64,000 nt of DNA, taken from positions 50,744-114,743 of the forward strand of contig JAQJVL010002204.1 in NCBI GenBank assembly GCA_035578905.1, written 5' to 3'. Shown here piece after piece: positions 11,721 through 26,276 of this stretch (positions are counted from its first letter, which is position 1; each line of letters starts with the position of its first letter). Made by a program: the position numbers and the translations under genes. Below the pieces are notes generated by a model. The model saw only the letters and a program-made list of their open reading frames with translations. It searched no databases and was not told the DNA's origin. This DNA comes from Stictocephala bisonia. Taxonomy: Eukaryota; Arthropoda; Insecta; Hemiptera; Membracidae.

Positions 11721-13565
11721 GCAAGACTGAAACTCAAAGATCACAAGATTGAAACTCAAAGATCGCAAGACTGAAACTCATAGATGGCAAAATTTAAACT
11801 CAAAGATCGCAAGATTAAAACTCTTAGATCGCAAGTTTGAAATTCAAAGATCGCAAGATTGAAACTCAAAGATCACAAGATTGAAACTTAAAGATCGCAA
11901 GATTGAAACTCAAAGATTGCAAGATTTAAACTCAATGATGGCAAGATTTAAACTCAAAGATAGCAAGATTGAAACCTAAAGATAGCCAGTTTGAAACTCA
12001 AAGATCGCAAGATTGAAATTAAAAAATCGCAAGATTGAAACTCAAAGATCACAAGATTGAAATTCAAAGATCGCAAGATTGAAACTCAAAGATCGAACGA
12101 TTGAAACTCAAAGATCGCAAGATTGAAACTCAAAGTACAAACGATTGAAACTCAAGGATCGCAAGTTTGAAACTCAAAGATCGCAAGATTGAAACTCGAA
12201 GATCGCAAGATTGAAACTCAAAGATCGCAAGATTGAAACTCAAAGATCGCAAGATTGAAACTCAAAGATCACAAGATTGAAACTCAAAGATCGCAAGATT
12301 GAAACTCAAAGATCGCAAGATTGAAACTCGAAGATCGCAAGATTGAAATTCATAGATAGCAAGTTTGAAACTAAAAGATCGCAAGATTGAAACTCAGAGA
12401 TCGCATGATTGAAACTCAAAGATCGCAAGATTTAAACTCATAGAAGACAAGTTTGAAATTCAAAGATCGCAAGATTGAAACTCAAAAATGGCAAGATTGA
12501 AACTCAAAGATTGCAAGATTTAAACTCAAAGATAGCAAGATTGAATCTCAAAGATCGCAAGATTGAAACTTAAAGAGTGCAAGATTGAAACTTAAAGATC
12601 ACAAGATTAAAACTCAAAGATCGAACGATTGAAACTCAAAGATCGCAAGATTGAAACTCAAAGATCGAACGATTGAAACTCAAGGATCGCAAGATTGAAA
12701 CTCAAAGATCGCAAGATTGAAACTCAAAGATTGCAAGATTGAAACTCAAAGATCGTAAGATTGAAACTCAAAGATCGCAAGATTGAAACTCAAAGATCGC
12801 AAGATTGAAAGTCAAAGATCGCAAGATAGAAACTTAAAGATAGCAAGTTTGAAACTAAAAGATCGCAAGATTGAAACTCAAAGATCGCAAGATTGAAACT
12901 CAAAGATCGCAAGATTGAAAGTCAAAGATCGGAAGATTGAAGCTTAAAGATAGCAAGATTGAAACTCAAAGATCGCAAGATTGAAACTCAAAGATCGCCA
13001 GATTGAAACTCCAAGATCACAAGATTGAAACTAAAAGATCGCAAGATTGAAACTCAAAGATCGCAAGATTGAAACTCGAAGATCGCAAGATTGAAATTCA
13101 AAGATAGCAAGTTTGAAACTAAAAGATCGCAAGATTGAAAATCAAAGATCGCATGATTGAAACTCAAAGATCGCAAGATTTAAACTCATAGATGGCAAGA
13201 TTGAAATTCAAAGATCGCAAGATTGAAACTCAAAGATCGCAAGAATGAAACTCAAAGATGGCAGGATTTAAACTCAATTCGCAAGATTCAAACTCAAAGA
13301 TCGCAAGATTAAAACTCAAAGATTGCAAGAAGGAAACCCAAAGATCGCAAGAATAAAACTAAAAGATCGCAAGATTGAAACTCAAAGAATGCAAGATTGA
13401 AACTCAAAGATCGCAAAATTAAACCTCAAATATCGCAGGATTGAACTCAAAGATCGCAAGATTGAAACTTAAAGATTGCAAGATTGAAACTCAAAGATCA
13501 CAAGATTGAAACTCAAAGATCGAACGATTGAAACTCAACGATCGCAAGATTGAAACTCAAAGATC
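11721..13565 (+). repeat. HOR family A, copy of about 1.85 kb
   Basis: The GCAAGACTG anchor at 11,721 and a degenerate anchor at 13,566 bound this copy. Landmarks in order are AAACTCTTAG (11,818), a GTACAAACG unit (about 12,135), HindIII unit (12,940), AATTCGC (about 13,277) and CAGGATTGAACTC (13,436). The AGAAAGCAAG unit expected after the GTACAAACG unit is missing, so a block of monomers was lost there. Confidence 0.82.
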
Positions 13566-14090
13566 GCAAGACTGAAACTCAAAGTTTGCAAGATTGAAAC
13601 TTAAAGATCGCAAGATTGAAACTCAAAGGTCGCAAGATTGAAACTCAAAAATAGCAAGATTGAACCACAAAGATCGCAAGTTTAAAACTCAAAGATCACA
13701 AAATTAAAACTCTAAGATGGCAAGATTAAAACTCAAAGATCGCAAGATTTAAACTCAAAGATAGCAAGATTGAAACTCAAAGATAGCCAGTTTGAAACTC
13801 AAAGATCGCACGATTGAAACTCAAAAATCGCAAGATTGAAACTCAAAGATCACAAGATTGAAATTCAAAGATCGTAAGATTGAAACTCAAAGATCGAACG
13901 ATTGAATCTCAAAGATCGCAAGATTGATACTCAAAGATCGAACGATTGAAACTCAAGAATCGCAAGATTGAAACTCAAAGATCGCAAGATTGAAAATTAA
14001 AGATCGCAAGATTGAAACTCAAAGATCGTAAGATTGAAACTCAAAGAACGCAAGATTGAAACTCAAAGATCGCAAGATTGAAAGTCAAAG
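13566..14090 (+). repeat. diverged family A monomers
   Basis: This is a mix of family A variant units, including an AACCACAAAG unit near 13,660 and GAACGATTG units near 13,895 and 13,940. No simple continuation of the preceding copy is seen. Only satellite monomers are present. Confidence 0.75.
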
Positions 14091-16592
14091 ATTGCAAGAT
14101 TGAAACTTAAAGATAGCAAGATTGAAACTCAAAGATCGCAAGATTGAAACTCAAAGATCGCAAGATTGAAACTCAAAGATCGCAAGAATGAAACTCAAAG
14201 ATGGCAAGATTTAAACTCAATTCGCAAGATTAAAACTCAAAGATGGCAAGATTGAAACTCAAAGATCGCAAGATTGAAACTCAAAGATCGCAAGAATTCA
14301 ACTCAAAGATCGCAAGATTTAAACTCAAAGATCGCAAGAATCAAACTCAAAGATCGCAAGATTGAAACTCAAAGATCGCAAGAAAGAAACCCAAAGATCG
14401 CAAGAATGAAACTAAAAGATCGCAAGATTGAAAATCAAAGAATGCAAGATTGAAACTCAAAGATCGCAAGAATAAACCTCAAATATCGCAGGATTGAACT
14501 CAAAGATCGCAAGATTGAATCTCAAAGATCGCAAGATTGAAACTTAAAGATTGCAGGGTTGAAACTCAAAGATCGCAAGATTAAAACTTAAAGATCGAAC
14601 GATTGAAACTCAAAGATCGCAAGATTGAAACTCAAAGATCGAACGATTGAAACTCAAGGATCGCAAGATTGAAACTTAAAGATCGCAAGATTGAAACTCA
14701 AAGATCGCAAGATTGAAACTCAAAGATCGCAAGATTGAAACTCAAAGATCGCAAGATTGAAACTCAAAGATCGCAAGATTGAAAGTCAAAGATCGCAAGA
14801 TTGAAGCTTAAAGATAGCAAGATTGAAACTCAAAGATCACAAGATTGAAACTCAAAGATCGCCAGATTGAAACTAAAAGATCGCAAGATTGAAACTCAAA
14901 GATCGCAAGATTGAAACTCGAAGATCACAAGATTGAAATTCAAAGATAGCAAGTTTGAAACTAAAAGGTCGCAAGATTGAAACTCAAAGATCGCATGATT
15001 GAAACTCAAAGATCGCAAGATTTAAACTCATAGATGGCAAGATTGAAATTCAAAGATCGCAAGATTGAAACTCAAAGATCGCAAGATTGAAACTCAAAGA
15101 TCACAAGATTGAAATTCAAAGATCGCAAGATTGAAACTCAAAGATCGAACGATTGAAACTCAAAGATCGCAAGATTGAAACTCAAAGTACAAACGATTGA
15201 AACTCAAGGATCGCAAGTTTGAAACTCAAAGATCGCAAGATTGAAACTCAAAGATCGCAAGATTGAAACTCAAAGATCGCAAGATTGAAACTCGAAGATC
15301 GCAAGACTGAAACTCAAAGATCGCAAGATTGAAAGTCAAAGATTGCAAGATTGAAACTTAAAGATAGCAAGATTGAAACTCAAAGATCGCAAGATTAAAA
15401 CTCAAAGATCGCAAGATTGAAACTCAAAGATCGCAAGAATGAAACTCAAAGATGGCAAGATTTAAACTCAATTCGCAAGAATAAAACTCAAAGATGGCAA
15501 GATTGAAACTCAAAGATCGCAAGATTGAAACTCAAAGATCGCAAGAATTCAACTCAAAGATCGCAAGATTGAAACTCAAAGATCGCAAGAATCAAACTCA
15601 AAGATCGCAAGATTGAAACTTAAATATCGCAAGAAAGAAACCCAAAGATCGCAAGAATGAAACTAAAAGATCGCAAGATTGAAACTCAAAGAATGCAAGA
15701 TTGAAACTCAAAGATCGCAAGAATAAATCTCAAATATTGCAGGATTGAACTCAAAGATCGCAAGATTGAATCTCAAAGATCGCAAGATTGAAACTTAAAG
15801 ATTGCAGGATTGAAACTCAAAGATCGCAAGATTAAAACTCAAAGATCGAACGATTGAAACTCAAAGATCGCAAGATTGAAACTCAAAGATCGAACGATTG
15901 AAACTCAAGGATCGCAAGATTGAAACTTAAAGATCGCAAGATTGAAACTCAAAGATCGCAAGATTGAAACTCAAAGATCGCAAGATTGAAACTCAAAGAT
16001 CGCAAGATTGAAACTCAAAGATCGCAAGATTGAAAGTCAAAGATCGCAAGATTGAAGCTTAAAGATAGCAAGATTGAAACTCAAAGATCACAAGATTGAA
16101 ACTCAAAGATCGCCAGATTGAAACTAAAAGATCGCAAGATTGAAACTCAAAGATCGCAAGATTGAAACTCGAAGATCACAAGATTGAAATTCAAAGATAG
16201 CAAGTTTGAAACTAAAAGATCGCAAGATTGAAACTCAAAGATCGCATGATTGAAACTCAAAGATCGCAAGATTTAAACTCATAGATGGCAAGATTGAAAT
16301 TCAAAGATCGCAAGATTGAAACTCAAAGATCGCAAGATTGAAACTCAAAGATCACAAGACTGAAATTCAAAGATCGCAAGATTTAAACTCAAAGATCGAA
16401 CGATTGAAACTCAAAGATCGCAAGATTGAAACTCAAAGTACAAACGATTGAAACTCAAGGATCGCAAGTTTGAAACTCAAAGATCGCAAGATTGAAACTC
16501 AAAGATCACAAGATTGAAACTCAAAGATCGCAAGATTGAAACTCGAAGATCGCAAGACTGAAACTCAAAGATCGCAAGATTGAAAGTCAAAG
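14091..16592 (+). repeat. 1,251-bp tandem duplication (two copies)
   Basis: Landmarks repeat with a constant shift of 1,251-1,252 bases: GATTGCAAG after GAAAGTCAAA (about 14,090 and 15,341), GAATTCAAC (14,293 and 15,545), HindIII unit (14,804 and 16,055), GTACAAACG (15,187 and 16,438) and GCAAGACTG (15,301 and 16,552). The two copies share nearly all monomer variants, so this is a recent in-register duplication of about 57 monomers. Similarity ends after about 16,580, where the second copy continues with GATCGAAAG and the first with GATTGCAAG. Confidence 0.88.
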
Positions 16593-18819
16593 ATCGAAAG
16601 ATTGAAACTTAAAGAAAGCAAGATCGAAACTCAAAGATCGCAAGATTGAAACTCAAAGATCGCAAGATTGAAACTCAAAGATCACAAGATTGAAACTCAA
16701 AGATCGCAAGATTGAAACTCAAAGATCGCAAGATTGAAACTCGAAGATCGTAAGATTGAAATTCAAAGATAGCAAGTTTGAAACTAAAAGATCGCAAGAT
16801 TGAAACTCAGAGATCGCATGATTGAAACTCAAAGATCGCAAGATTTAAACTCATAGATGGCAAGATTGAAATTCAAAGATCGCAAGATTGAAACTCAAAG
16901 ATCGCAAGAATGAATCTCAAAGATGGCAAGATTTAAACTCAATTCGCAAAATTCAAACTCAAAGATGGCAAGATTGAATCTCAAAGATCGCAAGATTGAA
17001 ACTCAAAGATCGCAAGAATTAAACTCAAAGATCGCAAGATTTAAACTCAAAGATCGCAAGATTCAAACTCAAAGATCGCAAGATTGAAACTCAAAGATCG
17101 CAAGAATGAAACCCAAAGATCGCAAGAATGAAACTAAAAGATCGCAAGATTGAAACTCAATGGATGCAAGATTGAAACTCAAAGATCGCAAGAATAAACC
17201 TCAAACATCGCAGGATTGAACTCAAAGATCGCAAGATTGAAACTGAAAGATTGCGAGATTGAAATTTCAAAGATCGCAAGATTGAAACTCAAAGATCACA
17301 AGATTGAAACTCAAAGATAGCAAGATTGAAACCCAAAGATAGCCAGTTTGAAACTCAAAGATCGCACGAATGAAACTCAAAAATCGCAAGATTGAAACTC
17401 ATAGATAGCAAGATTGAAACTCGAAGATCGCAAGATTAAAACTCTTAGATCGCAAGATTGAAATTCAAAGATCGCAAGATTGAAACTCAAAGATCACAAG
17501 AGTGAAACCTAAAGATCGCAAGATTGAAACTCAAAGATTGCAGGATTTAAACTCATTGATGGCAAGGTTGAAACTCAAAGATCGCAAGATTGAAACTCAA
17601 AAATAGCAAGATTATAACTCAAAGATGGCAAAATTGAAAGTCAAAGATCGCAATTTTGAAACTCAAAGATGGCAAGATTGAAACTCAAAGATCGCAAGAT
17701 TGAAATTTAAGATCGCAAGATTGAAACTCAAAGATTGCAAGATTGAAACTCAAAGATCGCAAGATTAAAACTCAAAGATCGAACGATTAAAACTCAAAGA
17801 TCGCAAGATTGAAACTCAAAGATCGAACGATTGAAACTCAAGGATCGCAAGATTGAAACTCAAAGATCGCAAGATTGAAACTCAAAGATCGCAAGATTGA
17901 AACTCAAAGATCGTAAGATTGAAACTCAAAGATCGCAAGATTGAAACTCAAAGATCGCAAGATTGAAACTCAAAGATCGCAATATTGAAACTCAAAGATC
18001 GCAAGAATGAAACTCAAAGATGGCAAGATTTTAACTCAATTCGCAAGATTAAAACTCAAAGATGGCAAGATTGAAACTCAAAGATCGCAAGATTGAAACT
18101 CAAAGATCGCAAGAATTCAACTCAAAGATCGCAAGATTGAAACTCAAAGATCGCAAGAATCAAACTCAAAGATCGCAAGATTGAAACTCAAAGATCGCAA
18201 GAATGAAACCCAAAGATCGCAAGATGAAACTAAAAGATCGCAAGATTGAAACTCAAAGAATGCAAGATTGAAACTCAAAGATCGCAAGATTAAACTTCAA
18301 ATATCGCAGGATTGAACTCAAAGATCGCAAGATTGAATCTCAAAGATCGCAAGATTGAAACCTAAAGATTGCAAGATTGAAACTCAAAGATCGCAAGATT
18401 AAAACTCAAAGATCGAACGATTGAAACTCAAAGATCGCAAGATTGAAACTCAAAGATCGAACGATTGAAACTCAAGGATCGCAAGATTGAAACTCAAAGA
18501 TCGCAAGATTGAAACTCAAAGATCGCAAGATTGATACTCAAAGATCGCAAGATTGAAACTCAAAGATCGCAAGATTGAAACTCAAAGATCGCAAGATTGA
18601 AAGTCAAAGATCGCAAGATTGAAGCTTAAAGATAGCAAGATTGAAACTCAAAGATCACAAGATTGAAACTCAAAGATCGCCAGATTGAAACTAAAAGATC
18701 GCAAGATTGAAACTCAAAGATCGCAAGATTGAAACTCGAAGATCGCAAGAGTGAAATTCAAAGATTGCAAGTTTGAAACTAAAAGATCGCAAGATTGAAA
18801 CTCAAAGATCGCATGATTG
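16593..18819 (+). repeat. HOR family A, irregular segment
   Basis: Landmarks seen are AGAAAGCAAG (16,611), AATTCGC (about 16,940), CAGGATTGAACTC (17,211 and 18,307), AAACTCTTAG (about 17,439), GAATTCAAC (18,113) and the HindIII unit (18,622). The 18,113 unit and its surroundings resemble the 1,251-bp repeat upstream. Some single units are unusual, for example GATTATAAC near 17,611. No sequence other than satellite is present. Confidence 0.78.
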
Positions 18820-21800
18820 AAACTCAAAGATCGCAAGATTTAAACTCATAGATGGCAAGATTGAAATTCAAAGATCGCAAGATTGAAACTCAAAGATCGC
18901 AAGAATAAAACTCAAAGATGGCAAGATTTAAACTCAATTCGCAAGATTAAAACTCAAAGATGGCAAGATTGAAACTCAAAGATCGCAAGAATGAAACTGA
19001 AAGATCGCAAGAATTAAACTCAAAGATCGCAAGATTGAAACTCAAAGATCGCAAGATTCAAACTCAAAGATCGCAAGATAGAAACTCAAAGATCGCAAGA
19101 ATGAAACCCAAAGATCGCAAGAATGAAACTCAAAGATCGCAAGACTGAAACTCAAAGATCGCAAGATTGAAACTCACAGATCGCAAGATTGAAACTCATA
19201 GATGGCAAGATTTAAACTCAAAGATCGCAAGATTAAAACTCTTAGATCTCAAGATTGAAATTCAAAGATCGCAAGATTGAAACTCAAAGATCACAAGATT
19301 GAAACTTAAAGATCGTAAGATTGAAACTCAAAGATCGCAAGATTGAAACTCAAAGATCGCAAGATTGAAAGTCAAAGATCGCAAGATAGAAACTTTAAGA
19401 TAGCAAGTTTGAAACTAAAAGATCGCAAGATTGAAACTCAAAGATCGCAAGAATGAAACCCAAAGATCGCAAGAATGAAACTAAAAGATAGCCAGTTTGA
19501 AACTCAAAGATCGCATGATTGAAATTAAAAAATCGCAAGATTGAAACTCAAAGATCACAAGATTGAAATTCAAAGATCGCAAGATTGAAACTCAAAGATC
19601 GAACGATTGAAACTCAAAGATCGCAAGATTGAAACTCAAAGTACAAACGATTAAAACTCAAGGATCGCAAGTTTGAAACTCAAAGATCGCAAGATTCAAA
19701 CTCAAAGATCGCAAGATAGAAACTCAAAGATCGCAAGAATGAAACCCAAAGATCGCAAGAATGAAACTCAAAGATCGCAAGACTGAAACTCAAAGATCGC
19801 AAGATTGAAACTCAAAGATTGCAAGATTTAAACTCATTGATAGCAAGATTTAAACTCAAAGATAGCAAGATTGAAACTCAAAGATAGCCAGTTTGAAACT
19901 CAAAGATCGCATGATTGAAATTAAAAAATCGCAAGATTGAAACTCAAAGATCACAAGATTGAAATTCAAAGATCGCAAGATTGAAACTCAAAGATCGAAC
20001 GATTGAAACTCAAAGATCGCAAGATTGAAACTCAAAGTACAAACGATTGAAACTCAAGGATCGCAAGTTTGAAACTCAAAGATTGCAAGATTGAAACTCA
20101 AAGATCGTAAGATTGAAACTCAAAGATCGCAAGATTGAAACTCAAAGATCGTAAGATTGAAACTCAAAGATCGCAAGATTGAAACTCAAAGATCGCAAGA
20201 TTGAAAGTCAAAGATCGCAAGATAGAAACTATAAGATAGCAAGTTTGAAACTAAAAGATCGCAAGATTGAAACTCAAAGATCGCAAGATTGAAACTCAAA
20301 GATCGCAAGATTGAAAGTCAAAGATCGCAAGATTGAAGCTTAAAGATAGCAAGATTGAAACTAAAAGATCGCAAGATTGAAACTCAAAGATCGCCAGATT
20401 GAAACTCAAAGATCACAAGATTGAAACTAAAAGATCGCAAGATTGAAACTCAAAGATCACAAGATTGAAACTTGAAGATCGCAAGATTGAAATTCAAAGA
20501 TAGCAAGTTTGAAACTAAAAGATCGCAAGATTGAAACTCAAAGATCGCATGATTGAAACTCAAAGATCGCAAGATTTAAACTCATAGATGGCAAGATTGA
20601 AATTCAAAGATCGCAAGATTAAAACTCAAAGATCGCAAGAATGAAACTCAAAGATGGCAAGATTTAAACTGAATTCACAAGATTCAAACTCAAAGATCGC
20701 AAGATTGAAACTCAAAGATCGCAAGAAGGAAACCCAAAGATCGCAAGAATGAAACTAAAAGATCGCAAGATTGAAACTCAAAGAATGCAAGATTGAAACT
20801 CAAAGATCGCAAAATTAAACCTCAAATATCGCAGGATTGAACTCAAAGATCGCAAGATTGAAACTTAAAAATCGAATGATTGAAACTCAAAGATCGCAAG
20901 ATTGAAACTCAAAGATCGCGATTGAAACTCAAAGATCGCAAGAATGAAACTCAAAGAATGCAAGATTGAAACTCAAAGATCGCAAAATTAGACCTCAAAT
21001 ATCGCAGGATTGAACTCAAGATCGCAAGATTGAAACTTAAAGATCGAACGATTGAAACTCAAAGATCGCAAGATTGAAACTCAAAGATCGAACGATTGAA
21101 ACTCAAGGATCGCAAGATTGAAACTCAAAGATCGCAAGATTGAAACTCAAAGATCGCAAGATTGAAACTCAAAGATCGCAAGATTGAAACTCAAAGATCG
21201 CAAGATTGAAACTCAAAGATCGCAAGATTGAAAGTCAAAGATCGCAAGATTGAAGCTTAAAGATAGCAAGATTGAAACTCAAAGATCACAAGATTGAAAC
21301 TCAAAGATCGCCAGATTGAAACTAAAAGATCGCAAGATTAAAACTCAATGATCGCAAGATTGAAACTCGAAGATCGCAAGAGTGAAATTCAAAGATAGCA
21401 AGTTTGAAACTAAAAGATCGCAAGATTGAAACTCAAAGATCGCATGATTGAAACTCAAAGATCGCAAGATTTAAACTCATAGATGGCAAGAATGAAATTC
21501 AAAGATCGCAAGATTGAAACTCAAAGATCGCAAGAATAAAACTCAAAGATGGCAAGATTTAAACTCAATTCGCAAGATTAAAACTCAAAGATCGCAAGAT
21601 TGAAACTCAAAGATCGCAAGATTGAAACTCAAAGATCGCAAGAATTAAACTCAAAGATCGCAAGATTGAAACTCAAAGATCGCAAGATTCAAACTCAAAG
21701 ATCGCAAGATTGAAACTCAAACATCGCAAGAATGAAACCCAAAGATCTCAAGAATGAAACTCAAAGATCGCAAGATTGAAACTCAAAGAATGCAAGATTG

Positions 21801-23630
21801 AAACTCAAAGATCGTAAGATTAACCCTTAAATATCGCAGGATTGAACTCAAAGATCGCAAGATTGAAACTTAAAGATTGCAAGATTGAAACTCAAAGATC
21901 GCAAGATTGAAACTTAAAGATCGAACGATTGAAATTCAAACATCGCAAGATTGAAAGTCAAAAATCGCAAGACTGAAACTCAAAGATCGCAAGATTGAAA
22001 CTCAAAGATCGCAAGATTGAAACTCATAAATGGCAAGATTTAAACTCAAAGATCGCAAGATTAAAACTCTTAGATTGCAAGATTGAAATTCAAAGATCGC
22101 AAGATTGAAACTCAAAGATCACAAGATTGAAACTTAAAGATCGCAAGATTGAAACTCAAAGATTGCAAGATTTAAACTCATTGATAGCAAGATTTAAACT
22201 CAAAGATAGCCAGTTTGAAACTCAAAGATCGCATGATTGAAATTAAAAAATCGCAAGATTGAAACTCAAAGATCACAAGATTGAAATTCAAAGATCGCAA
22301 GATTGAAACTCAAAGATCGAACGATTGAAACTCAAAGATCGCAAGATTGAAAATCAAAGTACAAACGATTGAAACTCAAGGATTGCAAGTTTGAAACTCA
22401 AAGATCGCAAGATTGAAACTCAAAGATCGCAAGAATAAAACTCAAAGATCGCAAGATTGAAACTCAAAGATCGCAAGACTGAAACTCAAAGATCGCAAGA
22501 TTGAAAGTCAAAGATCGAAAGATTGAAACTTAAAGAAAGCAAGATCGAAACTCAAAGATCGCAAGATTGAAACTCAAAGATCGCAAGATTGAAACTCAAA
22601 GATCACAAGATTGAAACTCAAAGATCGCAAGATTGAAACTCAAAGATCGCAAGATTGAAACTCGAAGATCGCAAGATTGAAATTCAAAGATAGCAAGTTT
22701 GAAACTAAAAGATCGCAAGATTGAAACTCAGAGATCGCATGATTGAAACTCAAAGATCGCAAGATTTAAACTCATAGATGGCAAGATTGAAATTCAAAGA
22801 TCGCATGATTGAAATTAAAAAATGGCAAGATTGAAACTCAAAGATTGCAAGATTCAAACTCAAAGATAGCAAGATTGAATCTCAAAGATCGCAAGATTGA
22901 AACTTAAAGATTGCAAGATTGAAACTTAAAGATCACTAGATTAAAACTCAAAGATCGAACGATTGAAACTCAAAGATCGCAAGATTGAAACTCAAAGATC
23001 GAACGATTGAAACTCAAGGATCGCAAGATTGAAACTCAAAGATCGCAAGATTGAAACTCAAAGATCGCAAGATTGAAACTCAAAGATCGTAAGATTGAAA
23101 CTCAAAGATCGCCAGATTGAAACTCAAAGATCGCAAGATTGAAAGTCAAACATCGCAATATAGAACCTTAAAGATAGCAAGTTTGAAACTAAAAGATCGC
23201 AAGATTGAAACTCAAAGATCGCAAGATTGAAACTCAAAGATCGCTAGATTGAAAGTCAAAGATCGCAAGATTGAAGCTTAAAGATAGCAAGATTAAAACT
23301 CAAAGATCGCAAGATTGAAACTCAAAGATCGCCAGATTGAAACTCAAAGATCACAAGATTGAAACTAAAAGATCGCAAGATTGAAACTCAAAGATCACAA
23401 GATTGAAACTTGAAGATCGCAAGATTGAAATTCAAAGATAGCAAGTTTGAAACTAAAAGATCGCAAGATTGAAACTCAAAGATCGCAAGATTTAAACTCA
23501 TAGATGGCAAGATTGAAATTCAAAGATCGCAAGATTGAAACTCAAAGATCGCAAGAATGAAACTCAAAGATGGCAAGATTTAAACTGAATTCACAAGATT
23601 CAAACTCAAGATCGCAAGATTGAAACTCAA
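18820..23630 (+). repeat. left copy of a 7-kb-scale segmental duplication
   Basis: Landmarks here return downstream with a constant offset. The offset is 7,457 near 18,841-19,300, 6,973 from about 20,700 to 22,100 (GAATTCACAAG 20,671 and 27,644; AAAAATCGAATG 20,867 and 27,840) and 6,994 to 23,587. The 484-base change in offset is an insertion in this left copy between about 19,313 and 19,800, which includes a second GATAGCCAG block (19,487 and 19,883). The GATCGCGATTG two-base-deletion unit occurs at 20,914. Confidence 0.88.
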
Positions 23631-26276
23631 AGATCGCAAGATTGAAACTCATATATGGCAAGATTAAAACTCAAAGATCGCAAGATTGAAACTCAAAGAA
23701 TGCAAGATTGAAACTCAAAGATCGCAAAATTAAACCTCAAATATCGCAGGATTGAACTCAAAGAACGCAAGATTGAAACTTAAAGATCGAATGATTGAAA
23801 CTCAAAGATCGCAAGATTGAAACTCAAAGATCGCGATTGAAACTCAAAGATCGCAAGAATGAAACTCAACGAATGCAAGATTAAAACTCAAAGATCGCAA
23901 AATTAAACCTCAAATATCGCAGGATTGAACTCAAGATCGCAAGATTGAAACTTAAAGATCGAACGATATAAACTCAAAGATCGCAAGATTGAAACTCAAA
24001 GATCGAACGATTGAAACTCAAGGATCGCAAGATTGAAACTCAAAGATCGCAAGATTGAAACTCAAAGATCGCAAGATTGAAACTCAAAGATCGCAAGATT
24101 GAAACTCAAAGATCGCAAGATTGAAACTCAAAGATCGCAAGATTGAAAGTCAAATATCGCAAGATTGAAGCTTAAAGATAGCAAGATTGAAACTCAAAGA
24201 TCACAAGATTGAAACTCAAAGATCGCCAGATTGAAACTAAAAGATCGCAAGATTAAAACTCAAAGATCGCAAGATTGAAACTCGAAGATCGCAAGAGTGA
24301 AATTCAAAGATAGCAAGTTTGAAACTAAAAGATCGCAAGATTGAAACTCAAAGATCGCATGATTGAATCTCAAAGATCGCAAGATTTAAACTCATAGATG
24401 GCAAGATTGAAACTCAAAGATCGCAAGATTGAAACTCAAAGATCGCAAGAATAAAACTCAAAGATGGCAAGATTTAAACTCAATTCGCAAGATTAAAACT
24501 CAAAGATGGCAAGATTGAAACTCAAAGATCGCAAGATTGAAACTCAAAGATCGCCAGAATTAAACTCAAAGATCGCAAGATTGAAACTCAAAGATCGCAA
24601 GAATGAAACCCAAAGATCGCAAGAATGAAACTCAAAGATCGCAAGATTGAAACTCAAAGAATGCAAGATTGAAACTCTAAGATCGTAAGATTAACCCTCA
24701 AATATCGCAGGATTGAAATCAAAGATCGCAAGATTGAAACTTAAAGATTGCAAGATTGAAACTCAAAGATCGCAAGATTGAAACTTAAAGATCGAACGAT
24801 TGAAATTCAAACATCGCAAGATTGAAACTCAAAAATCGCAAGACTGAAACTCAAAGATCGCAAGATTGAAACTCAAAGATCGCAAGATTGAAACTCATAA
24901 ATGGCAAGATTTAAACTCAAAGATCGCAAGATTAAAACTCTTCGATCGCAAGATTGAAATTCAAAGATCGCAAGATTGAAACTCAAAGATCACAAGATTG
25001 AAACTTAAAGATCGCAAGATTGAAACTCAAAGATTGCAAGATTTAAACTCATTGATAGCAAGATTTAAACTCAAAGATAGCAAGATTGAAACTCAAAGAT
25101 AGCCAGTTTGAAACTCAAAGATCGCATGATTGAAATTAAAAAATCGCAAGATTGAAACTCAAAGATCACAAGATTGAAATTCAAAGATCGCAAGATTGAA
25201 ACTCAAAGATCGAACGATTGAAACTCAAAGATCGCAAGATTGAAACTCAAAGTACAAACGATTGAAACTCAAGGATCGCAAGTTTGAAACTCAAAGATCG
25301 AAAGATTGAAACTCAAAGATCGCAAGATTAAAACTCAAAGATCGCAAGATTGAAACTCAAAGATCGCAAGACTGAAACTCAAAGATCGCAAGATTGAAAG
25401 TCAAAGATCGGAAGATTGAAACTTAAAGAAAGCAAGATCGAAACTCAAAGATCGCAAGATTGAAACTCAAAGATCGCAAGATTGAAACTCAAAGATCACA
25501 AGATTGAAACTCAAAGATCGCAAGATTGAAACTCAAAGATCGCAAGATTGAAACTCGAAGATCGCAAGATTGAAATTTAAAGATAGCAAGTTTGAAACTA
25601 AAAGATCGCAAGATTGAAACTCAGAGATCGCATGATTGAAACTCAAAGATCGCAAGATTTAAACTCATAGATGGCAAGATTGAAATTCAAAGATCGCATG
25701 AATGAAACTCAAAAATGGCAAGATTGAAACTCAAAGATTGCAAGATTCAAACTCAAAGATAGCAAGATTGAATCTCAAAGATCGCAACATTGAAACTTAA
25801 AGATTGCAAGATTGAAACTTAAAGATCACAAGATTAAAACTCAAAGATCGAACGATTGAAACTCAAAGATCGCAAGATTGAAACTCAAAGATCGAACGAT
25901 TGAAACTCAAGGATCGCAAGATTGAAACTCAAAGATCGCAAGATTGAAACTCAAAGATCGCAAGATTGAAACTCAAAGATCGTAAGATTGAAACTCAAAG
26001 ATCGCAAGATTGAAACTCAAAGATCGCAAGATTGAAAGTCAAACATCGCAAGATAGAAATTTAAAGATAGCAAGTTTGAAACTAAAAGATCGCAAGATTG
26101 AAACTCAAAGATCGCAAGATTGAAACTCAAAGATCGCAAGATTGAAACTCAAAGATCGCAAGATTGAAACTCAAAGTACAAACGATTGAAACTCAAGGAT
26201 TGCCAGTTTGAAACTCAAAGATCGCAAGATTGAAACTCAAAGATCGCAAGATTAAAACTCAAAGATCGCAAGATTG
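23631..26276 (+). repeat. HOR family A, segment between the 7-kb copies
   Basis: A 173-bp doublet with CAGGATTGAACTC lies at 23,747 and 23,920, the GATCGCGATTG unit at 23,829, the HindIII unit at 24,168, a CTTCGATCGC variant of the AAACTCTTAG unit at 24,935 and AGAAAGCAAG at 25,425. This segment matches 32.4-34.5 kb with a shift of about 8.7 kb (for example CTTCGATCGC at 33,594). Confidence 0.82.

Noticed and set aside
18960..19148. Open frame with a 22-residue repeat (ARLKLKDRK-type), recurring at 26,417, 33,165, 44,517, 47,385, 48,160, 54,486 and 62,403.
   Set aside because: Three monomers (66 bases) translate to 22 residues, so any satellite stretch in which variants remove TGA gives this peptide. 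There is no start context, no length beyond 85 codons, no codon-position bias, and the frames follow the repeat duplications.
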